Shown piece after piece: positions 15,910 to 22,262 of a stretch of 34,240 bases of DNA. Position numbers and translations under genes: made by a program. The notes beneath the pieces were generated by a model. It made no database searches, was not told the DNA's origin, and was given only the letters and a program-made list of their open reading frames with translations. The stretch comes from CAZUHK01 sp964620345 (lineage in GTDB: Bacteria; Planctomycetota; Phycisphaerae; Phycisphaerales; Zrk34): positions 1 through 34,240 of the forward strand of contig CAZUHK010000010.1 in assembly GCA_964620345.1 (NCBI GenBank), in the 5' to 3' direction. Each line of letters starts with the position of its first letter. Position 1 is the first letter of the stretch.

Positions 15910-16836
15910 TCACTGAGGATTGACGGTGTCGATGCGGGGGTCGACCAAGCTGTAGGCGAGGTCGACCAGGAGGTTGAAGACGATGAGCATCGCGGCGTAG
16001 ACCAGGACAACGCCCATGATGAGAAACAGGTCTTTGTTGAGCACGGCATCGACGAAGTGCTGGCCCATGCCGGGGATGTTGAAGACCTTTTCGACGACGA
16101 ACGAGCCGGTCATCGCGGCCGCGGCGGCGGGGCCCAGGAAGCTGAGCACGGGCAGGAACGCGACCTTCAGCGCGTGGCGGCTGACCACGCGGCGCTCGCT
16201 GACGCCCTTGGCCCGGGCGGTGCGGACGTAGTCGCTTGAGAGCACCTCGGTCATGCCCATGCGCGTCAGCCGCGCGATGTAGGCCGCGAAGGGCAGGGCC
16301 AGCGTGATCGCCGGGAGGATCGCCTGGCCCGGCGTGCCCCAGCCGCCGACCGGCAGCAGGGGGATCATGATCGCGAAGATCAGCAGCAGCGCCGAGCCGG
16401 TGACGAAGGTGGGCAGGGAGATGCCGATCAGCGCCACGCCCAGGGTCGCGGCGTCGGCCGGGGAGCCGCGGCAGACCGCGCCCAGCACGCCCGCCCCGAC
16501 ACCGATCAGCATCGCCAGCAGGATCGCCGCGGCGCCCAACTGCACGCTGACCGGCAACGCCCCGGCAATGATCTCGCTCACCGTCCAGTCCTTGTACACC
16601 AACGAAGGCCCGAAGCGCCCGCGGCTGACGTCCGCGAGGTACTCGAAGTAAAACGCGAGCGGATCGTCGAGGTTCCACTGCGCCCGCATGGCCGCCTCGA
16701 TCGCCGGGTCGGGCTTGCGCCCCTCGGCCTGAAGCGGATTGCCCGGCGTGACCCACGCCAGCACGAACGTGACGGTGTAGATCACGATCAGCAGGACCGG
16801 CAGTTGCACGATGCGCCAGAACACGAGGCGTGCCAT
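15910..16836 (-). CDS. ABC transporter permease, DppB/OppB family
   Basis: 308-residue inner membrane permease of a peptide/nickel-type importer. N-terminal membrane helix (IVQLPVLLIVIYTVTFVLAW), then TPGNPL and a periplasmic segment with WNLDDPL, typical of DppB/OppB. The transmembrane core carries the EAA loop ARAKGVSERRVVSRHALK, which docks onto the ATPase, and GSFVVEKVFNIPGMGQ near the end, the most conserved block of the family. It follows the binding-protein gene by 102 bases. The partner permease (DppC type) and ATPases expected next are absent: a polysaccharide-lyase gene follows. Confidence 0.92.
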   Translation of the reverse strand: MARLVFWRIVQLPVLLIVIYTVTFVLAWVTPGNPLQAEGRKPDPAIEAAMRAQWNLDDPLAFYFEYLADVSRGRFGPSLVYKDWTVSEIIAGALPVSVQLGAAAILLAMLIGVGAGVLGAVCRGSPADAATLGVALIGISLPTFVTGSALLLIFAIMIPLLPVGGWGTPGQAILPAITLALPFAAYIARLTRMGMTEVLSSDYVRTARAKGVSERRVVSRHALKVAFLPVLSFLGPAAAAAMTGSFVVEKVFNIPGMGQHFVDAVLNKDLFLIMGVVLVYAAMLIVFNLLVDLAYSLVDPRIDTVNPQ

Positions 16837-16859
16837 GCGACCAGATTACCCCGCCGCCG

Positions 16860-16895
16860 GTTTAGCCGCGACCCGCCTCCACGTTTAGCCGCGAC
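16860..16895. repeat. 13-bp direct repeat
   Basis: GTTTAGCCGCGAC occurs at 16860-16872 and again at 16883-16895 (period 23) in the gap between binding-protein and permease genes. Part of a family of short intergenic repeats, or a regulator-binding pair; undecided. Confidence 0.65.
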
Positions 16896-16938
16896 ACGAG
16901 TCCGCGAGGAGGAGCGCGCCCACGCGAACACCGCCCCG

Positions 16939-18669
16939 TCACCGCCCCACCACCGACATCCGATGAAAAAACTGCAACCCCCGCGGGTGCATCGACACGC
17001 CCTTGACGCGGGCCGGGTCGAACAGATGCACGAGCATGTAATGATACAGGGGCACCATCGGCATCATCCGGTTCATCGCCAGCGCCTCGGCCTCGCCCAG
17101 CACCTTCATCCGCGCCACCGGGTCGGCCATCGTCGAAGCCCGGGCGAGCAGCGCATCGTACCGCTCGTTGGAAAAGCCCGTGTCGTTGTTGCCGTTGCCC
17201 GTGGCGAACAGGTCGAGGAACGTGGTCGGGTCGGCGTAGTCGCCAAACCAGCTTGCGCGGGCGACCATGTACCGGCCGTTGGAATACTCATCGAGGAACA
17301 CCTTCCACTCGTGCGTCTTGAACTGCACGCCAACGCCCAGCGCCTGATGCCACATCTGCGCGACGGCCTGAGCCGTGTCCTCGTGGCCCCCGCCGGTGTT
17401 GTGCATGAGAACGACGGTCGGGAAGGGGTTGGTCGGCCCGTACCCGGCCTCGGCCAGCAGCGCGCGGGCCGCGTCGATCATCTCGTCGCGCTGCGGCGGT
17501 GTTTGAGCGTCGCTCAGGCAGTCCAGACCCTCGGGCACGGGATAGTGGGGGAACGAGTCGGGCGGGATGAACCGCCGCGCGACGGTCTGGTTGAGGCGGG
17601 TGACCTTCTCGACGATCGCCCGCTTGTCGATGGTCATTGCGAACGCGCGGCGCACGCGCGGGTCGGCGAAGGGATTGGGCGAGCCGTCGGCGAGCGTGGA
17701 CCGGCAGTTGAAGGCGTAGAAGTACGTGCCCCACATGTCGTTGGGATGCACGTCGTCGCGTTCGCCCGCACGGGCGTCGGCGACGAGCTTGTCGCGGAAG
17801 GTCGGCACGGCGCCGAGGATCAGATCGACCGCGCCGCTGCGAAAGGCGTTGTACGCCGCGTTGTGATCGAGGAAGTTCATCAGCCGCACCGTCCGCGGCA
17901 TGTCCGGCCAGTCGCGCCAGTAGTGGGGATTGGCTTCGAGGACGACCTGCTGCTTGAACCGCCAGTCGGCCAGTCGGTACGGGCCGTTGCAGACGATGCG
18001 GCCGGGCTTGGTCCATTGGGGATCGCGCTTGAGCAGGCCGGTGCTCGGTTCGAACGTCGCGGCGTCGATCGCTTCGGGCGGCAGCGGAAACAGCGGCCAG
18101 CAGGCGACGAGCTGGATGAAGTACGGCGTGGGTTGATCGAGCGTGACGATGAGCGTGCGATCGTCCGGCGCCTTGACGCCGACCAGCTCGTCGAACAACT
18201 TCGCGGCCTCGGCGGCGCGGGTCTGGTCCCTGGGCAATCGATCGGCGCAGGCCTGGAAGTAGGCCTGGGCCCCGGCGAAGTACATCAGGAACTTGTGATA
18301 CTCCGCGGCGAAGTCGGGCATCATGTTCTGCCGCCACGCCGCGCGAAAATCGCGGGCCGTCACCGGCCGGCCGCTCGACCACCTCGCGTCGGGCCGAAGG
18401 TGAAAGGTGTAAGTGAGCTGGTCTTCGCTGACCTCCCACCGCTCGGCGACGCCGGGCTCGACGGTGAAGGTGTACGGATCGACCGTCGCCAGCCCTTCGA
18501 ACAGCGCGTAACTGAGGCGCACGTCTTCGGAGGCCTGCACGCGCGTGGGGTCGAGCGTCTGGATGGAGACGTAGCTGAGGGTGAGCTGGGCCCGGGGCTG
18601 ATCCACATCCCACGCCAGCGCGGCGATCAGCGGCGCGAGCACGAGCAGGATCAGCAGCAGCGGTCGCAT
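16939..18669 (-). CDS. Peptide-type ABC transporter substrate-binding protein (SBP family 5)
   Basis: 576-residue OppA/DppA-like extracytoplasmic binding protein. N-terminal signal/anchor MRPLLLILLVLAPLIAALAW without a lipobox Cys. Family landmarks: LDPTRVQASEDVRLSYALFEGL near the start, TYTFHLRPDARWSSGRPVTA (the W-x-G-xPVTAxDF signature, followed by FRAAW), CNGPYRLADWR, and NPFADPRVRRAFAMTIDK. It resembles OppA more than DppA in ending with MVPLYHY...VKGV. ATG 18669 is preferred over the in-frame GTG 18678, which has no ribosome site. It starts 35 bases after the helical-repeat protein gene and precedes the permease, so the three are probably one operon. Confidence 0.9.
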   Translation of the reverse strand: MRPLLLILLVLAPLIAALAWDVDQPRAQLTLSYVSIQTLDPTRVQASEDVRLSYALFEGLATVDPYTFTVEPGVAERWEVSEDQLTYTFHLRPDARWSSGRPVTARDFRAAWRQNMMPDFAAEYHKFLMYFAGAQAYFQACADRLPRDQTRAAEAAKLFDELVGVKAPDDRTLIVTLDQPTPYFIQLVACWPLFPLPPEAIDAATFEPSTGLLKRDPQWTKPGRIVCNGPYRLADWRFKQQVVLEANPHYWRDWPDMPRTVRLMNFLDHNAAYNAFRSGAVDLILGAVPTFRDKLVADARAGERDDVHPNDMWGTYFYAFNCRSTLADGSPNPFADPRVRRAFAMTIDKRAIVEKVTRLNQTVARRFIPPDSFPHYPVPEGLDCLSDAQTPPQRDEMIDAARALLAEAGYGPTNPFPTVVLMHNTGGGHEDTAQAVAQMWHQALGVGVQFKTHEWKVFLDEYSNGRYMVARASWFGDYADPTTFLDLFATGNGNNDTGFSNERYDALLARASTMADPVARMKVLGEAEALAMNRMMPMVPLYHYMLVHLFDPARVKGVSMHPRGLQFFHRMSVVGR

Positions 18670-18704
18670 GGGCTTCACTCAACCGGCAAGGTGCCGCGAT
18701 GGAA

Positions 18705-19823
18705 TCATTGCCCGGCGTTGGCCTGCTCGCCGTCGGCCGCGGCCTGAGGCAGGGCCAGCTCGGCCGCGGGGATGTTCAGCGGGTCGCCGGTGAGCCGCGG
18801 TTTCCACTCGCCGACCTGCCAGGCGAACTCGTCGTACTTGCCATCGGCCAGGCGCCGGGCGATCGCCGGGCCCGGCTGGTCCGCCCCGTGCACCTGCAGC
18901 GTCTGGTCGAGCAGGCGGTTGACGGTGTTGATCAGATCGCCAGCCACCGGCAGGCCCGCCTCGTCGTTGCGCAACACCTTGATGTCGCGCGCGACGAGCT
19001 GGGCGAAGTTGTAGCCGCTGCGGGCCAGGGCTTTGAGCTCGTTCTTGATCGGTTCGATATCGCCGCCGGCGTTGCGTTCGACGACGTACCGCTTGAGCAA
19101 CACGCTGGACAACTGCGCCAGACCGGTGGCCTCGGCCCGCAGCGCCGCCGAAGCGCCGTCGTTCACATACCGGGCCAGGGCCGCGTCGAGCGCGGCGATC
19201 AGCGTCACCCGCGCATCGGGCAGGTCCAGCCGGGCCAGCGTGATGTACATCTGCTGGCGGATGTCGGGCCACCGCTCCTGGCCGACCACCGCGCGCAGGG
19301 CGGCGAGCATGTTGCGCTGTTGGGTCGGGTTGAGCAGCGGCGCATCGGCCCGGCTGCTGCGCTGGGCGTACTGCGCCGCGGCCGACGCCGCCCAGAATTG
19401 CACCGCCGGGTGCGGATCGTCCAGCGCGCCCGTGGCCAGGTCCACGCCCGACACGCCCTGCAACGCCGCGACGCAGATCAACGCATTGAGGCGAATCAGG
19501 TCGTTTTCACTCGCGTCCAGCCCGTCCAGCGCGATGGCCAGGCGGTCGGAATACTGGCCCTGAAAATCAACCGTGGCGCCGGGGCGCTCCAGCGGCTCGC
19601 GCAGCTTCTTGCGCTTGTCGGCGATGGTGGCCGGCGCGTCGCCCTCGGCGAACATCCAGCGGTTGATGTAAGCGATCGCATCGTCGCGCTGTGAATCGGT
19701 CCACTGGCCCTCGACTCGGGTGACCGACGAAGGCAGCGTGTCCTGCGCCAAAGCCGGCGAGGGCACCGACACGATCACCGCGATGGCCAGGCACGCGACC
19801 AACAGTCCAAGAGTTTGGGGCAT
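18705..19823 (-). CDS. Secreted helical-repeat (HEAT-like) protein of unknown function
   Basis: 372 residues with a clear signal peptide (MPMPQTLGLLVACLAIAVIVSVPSPALAQ). The mature part is rich in Ala/Leu/Asp and almost entirely amphipathic helix; segments such as NDLIRLNALICVAALQG, HPAVQFWAASAAAQYAQ and IRQQMYITLARLDLPDARV look like HEAT-type pairs. No catalytic motif is recognised. ATG 19823 has GGAG eight bases upstream; ATG 19829 is too close to it. Located between panC and the peptide-binding protein gene on the same strand. A scaffold or adaptor in the cell envelope is possible, but that is a guess from fold only. Confidence 0.75.
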   Translation of the reverse strand: MPQTLGLLVACLAIAVIVSVPSPALAQDTLPSSVTRVEGQWTDSQRDDAIAYINRWMFAEGDAPATIADKRKKLREPLERPGATVDFQGQYSDRLAIALDGLDASENDLIRLNALICVAALQGVSGVDLATGALDDPHPAVQFWAASAAAQYAQRSSRADAPLLNPTQQRNMLAALRAVVGQERWPDIRQQMYITLARLDLPDARVTLIAALDAALARYVNDGASAALRAEATGLAQLSSVLLKRYVVERNAGGDIEPIKNELKALARSGYNFAQLVARDIKVLRNDEAGLPVAGDLINTVNRLLDQTLQVHGADQPGPAIARRLADGKYDEFAWQVGEWKPRLTGDPLNIPAAELALPQAAADGEQANAGQ

Positions 19824-19978
19824 CGGCATCACTCCGATCGGCCGGGCCGACGTCGCGGCCCGTTCGTTTGCCTCGAATCCACCGCGTGCGACGCCAAGCC
19901 GCACCGCACGATTGAATGCTCGCAGAATTGCACCGCGCGGGCAAGTCCCGCCTCCGGTTGTACTTGCGAGTCGCCACG

Positions 19979-20818
19979 CTACCCCACCACGCGATTGTCG
20001 ATCAGGCGGACCCGGTCGACCCGACCGGCGACCAGCAGCACCACCGGCGCCGCGGCAGGATCGATCGCGTCGATCGGTCCCAGCGTGCGGGCATCGCGCA
20101 CCGTCGCGTAATCGACCGCCACGTCATGGCTGGCCATCGTCTGCTGCATCGATCGCTCGACCAGGCCCGGCTCGGTCGCGCCCCGGCCGATCATCGCCGC
20201 CGCCTCCTTCAGCGCGTGACTCAGCGACAGGGCCCGCTCTCGCTGGGCCGCGTCGAGATAAATATTGCGACTGCTCATCGCCAGGCCGTCCGGCTCACGC
20301 AGGGTATCGCACGGCTCGATGCGGATCGGCATCGCCAGGCCCGCGACCATCGCCTCGATCACCTTGAGCTGCTGATAATCCTTGCGACCGAAGCAGGCGA
20401 TGTCGGGCTGGACGATGTGGAACAGCTTGGCCACGACGCGACAGACCCCGCCGAAGAAGTGCGGCCGATGCTCGCCTTCGAGGATGCGCCCCAAGGCCGG
20501 CACCTCGACGCTCACCGGCAGCTCGTCCGGCGGGTAGATCTCATCCACGCCGGGGTTGAACGCGAGGTCGACGCCGAGCTTCTCGCACGCCGCGAGGTCG
20601 GCCTCGACGGGCCGGGGGTACTTGTCCAGGTCTTCGTGCGGCGCGAACTGCGCGGGATTCACAAAGATCGATACGACCACCGCGTCGGCCAGCGTTTTCG
20701 CCCGCCGGATCAGCGAAAGGTGCCCCTCGTGCAACGCCCCCATCGTCGGCACGAACGCCACACGCCCCAGCGCCGCGCGATGCCGGCGACAGTCCGCGAT
20801 GGTCTTGCTGACGATCAT
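19979..20818 (-). CDS. panC: Pantothenate synthetase
   Basis: 279 residues; condenses D-pantoate with beta-alanine using ATP (via pantoyl adenylate) in coenzyme A synthesis, cytoplasmic. The HIGH-type nucleotide motif is PTMGALHEGHL (residues 24-34); others are SIFVNPAQFAPHEDLDKYPR, FFGGVCRVVAKLFHIVQPD, CFGRKDYQQL and MSSRNIYL (KMSKS equivalent). Length and order are standard. ATG 20818 starts MIVSKTIADC; the frame is open upstream but those residues come from an intergenic repeat. panB and panD are not in the window. Confidence 0.97.
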   Translation of the reverse strand: MIVSKTIADCRRHRAALGRVAFVPTMGALHEGHLSLIRRAKTLADAVVVSIFVNPAQFAPHEDLDKYPRPVEADLAACEKLGVDLAFNPGVDEIYPPDELPVSVEVPALGRILEGEHRPHFFGGVCRVVAKLFHIVQPDIACFGRKDYQQLKVIEAMVAGLAMPIRIEPCDTLREPDGLAMSSRNIYLDAAQRERALSLSHALKEAAAMIGRGATEPGLVERSMQQTMASHDVAVDYATVRDARTLGPIDAIDPAAAPVVLLVAGRVDRVRLIDNRVVG

Positions 20819-20896
20819 GGAATCAAGATTACCACAGAGGCGCCGAGGGGACAGAGACGCGCCGAAGCAGAAGAATGAAACAATGTAGACCGGATG

Positions 20897-20969
20897 GACA
20901 GGATCGGCAGAATTGACCAAGCTGATCGCCGGCGCACCTGAAGCATCTCATCGTCCGGTTAATCCTGTC
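20897..20969. repeat. Imperfect inverted repeat in intergenic region
   Basis: GACAGGAT (20897-20904) is the exact reverse complement of ATCCTGTC (20962-20969), with further partial matches (GACC versus GGTT) nearby. It lies between the panC start and the stop of the glycosyltransferase gene, in a stretch with CCACAGAGG/GCTCCGCGG-like words often seen in dispersed intergenic palindromes. Confidence 0.45.
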
Positions 20970-21010
20970 TGCCAAATGTCGTTCTCCGCGGCTCCGCGGT
21001 GCTCCGCTAT

Positions 21011-22072
21011 TCACGCCTCGAACTTGAGCGGTTCGCCGACGAGCTGGCGGTAGACTTCGAGCGTGTCGGCGACGAACGCGGCGGGGCTGAAGTGGTCGCG
21101 GATGTAGGCCTGGCCGCCCTCGCCGAGCTGACGCCAGGGCACCGGGTCGGCCGCGGCTTGGCGGACCAGGCGCGTCCAGTCGCCCGCGGTGGCATCGGGG
21201 ATCAGCCGCGCCGTCTGACCGTCGATCAGGAAGTCGGCCATTTCGCTGGGCGCGGCGATTACCGGCCGGGCCCCCGCCATCGCCTGCGGCAGGAACGACC
21301 GCATCATCCCCACCGCCTGCGGCACCAGCACCAGGTCCGCCCGGATCGCCAGCCGCTGCGAGCCGGCGTCCGCCCCCACCAGGTTCGCCTGCCCGGCCAA
21401 CCCCAGCTTCGACGCCAGTTGCCACAGCCGGTGCGGCGGGTGCTCGGTCGCATACACAAACACCTGCAACTGCTCCAGTTCCTTCGCCGCCGCCGCCAGG
21501 CCGTGCAGCGCGTTGATCGTCGCCGCGTCCACCCGTCCGTCCAAGATCAGCAGACAGCACAACATCTGCTCGGGCTCGTTCAGCGGCGGCGGTGCATCCG
21601 ACCGCATCACCCCCGGGCGAAGCACGCGCATCACCGGCCCGGCGACCTTGTCCGCCGCGGCGCGATACATCGGCGTGGTCGGCACCAGCAGTGCGCTGCT
21701 CGCATCGCACACCCGCCCCGCCGCCACCGCCTGCCCCAGCGACCAGGAGTTGCACGCCAGCGGCACGCCCAGCGATTTGGCCAGCGACATCGCCGGCGCC
21801 GCCAGCGACCCGTCCAGCGCGTGCAGCAGATCGATCTGTTGATCGGCCAGATCGCCGCCCAGCCGACGCAGCCGCCAGCGACTGACCCACGCCGCCGGCC
21901 CCGGCCGATACGTGATCCGCTCGTCGGTCAACACCTGCTCCCCCAGCCGCGCCCCCTCGGGCACCACCGCCACGAACCGCACCGACTCATCGGCCAGCCC
22001 CACCGTCAGATGCCGCAACAACCGCGCCTCGTGCCGCAGCCATGACTCGTCAGCGATCAGAGCGACCTTCAT
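21011..22072 (-). CDS. GT-B fold glycosyltransferase (family 4-like)
   Basis: 353 residues. The N-terminal half (MKVALIADESWLRHEARLLRHLTVGL) reads like the acceptor-binding domain of group 1 transferases; a linker LRPGV is followed by the donor domain with ALRR-like helices and the region MMRSFLPQAMAGARPVIAAP then EMADFLIDGQTARLIPDATAGDW, which matches the C-terminal E-x7-E-type sugar-nucleotide site (the first Glu is replaced by Phe-Leu-Pro-Gln here). It ends with HFSPAAFVADTLEVYRQL, typical of family 4. Sugar and acceptor unknown. No Shine-Dalgarno sequence; an extended -10 box at 22079-22087 would place transcription start at the ATG. Divergent from gyrB. Confidence 0.78.
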   Translation of the reverse strand: MKVALIADESWLRHEARLLRHLTVGLADESVRFVAVVPEGARLGEQVLTDERITYRPGPAAWVSRWRLRRLGGDLADQQIDLLHALDGSLAAPAMSLAKSLGVPLACNSWSLGQAVAAGRVCDASSALLVPTTPMYRAAADKVAGPVMRVLRPGVMRSDAPPPLNEPEQMLCCLLILDGRVDAATINALHGLAAAAKELEQLQVFVYATEHPPHRLWQLASKLGLAGQANLVGADAGSQRLAIRADLVLVPQAVGMMRSFLPQAMAGARPVIAAPSEMADFLIDGQTARLIPDATAGDWTRLVRQAAADPVPWRQLGEGGQAYIRDHFSPAAFVADTLEVYRQLVGEPLKFEA

Positions 22073-22078
22073 GCGTGC

Positions 22079-22087
22079 ATCGTACCA
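22079..22087 (-). promoter_or_regulatory. Extended -10 promoter of the glycosyltransferase gene
   Basis: Minus strand TGGTACGAT (TG at 22087-22086, TACGAT 22084-22079). Six bases separate it from ATG 22072, so the expected +1 is the A of the start codon: a leaderless mRNA, consistent with the missing ribosome site. Confidence 0.4.
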
Positions 22088-22164
22088 GCTACCTGCTCTA
22101 TCGCTCTCCGACATGCCCACAGGATATATGTCTATACCGTGTTCATCGCCCGCGCCGCGCTGGC

Positions 22165-22173
22165 TTATCCACA
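22165..22173 (+). other. Perfect DnaA-box sequence upstream of gyrB
   Basis: TTATCCACA matches the strong DnaA box (TTATNCACA) and lies 11 bases before the gyrB -10 box, where a bound protein would cover the promoter. It is single, with no AT-rich unwinding region or other boxes around it, so it is not an origin by itself. Confidence 0.45.
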
Positions 22174-22183
22174 CCGATTCCGC

Positions 22184-22189
22184 TACAAT
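22184..22189 (+). promoter_or_regulatory. -10 box of gyrB
   Basis: TACAAT, 73 bases before the gyrB start codon; the -35 region at the proper distance (TGGCTT) is poor and overlaps the DnaA box side, so an activator or supercoiling dependence could apply. Confidence 0.45.
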
Positions 22190-22262
22190 ACTCAGCTTAC
22201 GTTCCTCCTGTGTTTTCAGGGGTGAAAGGCACTTTTTGGCCACCTCAGGGATTGCTTGATTC

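Noticed and set aside
16804..18747. 647-codon plus-strand open frame opposite the binding-protein gene
   Set aside because: Composition typical of antisense frames (Arg/Val/Asp/His-rich), no domain; the minus strand matches SBP family 5.
22141..22262. Replication origin (oriC) upstream of gyrB
   Set aside because: Only one DnaA box, no AT-rich unwinding element and no dnaA/dnaN nearby in the window.
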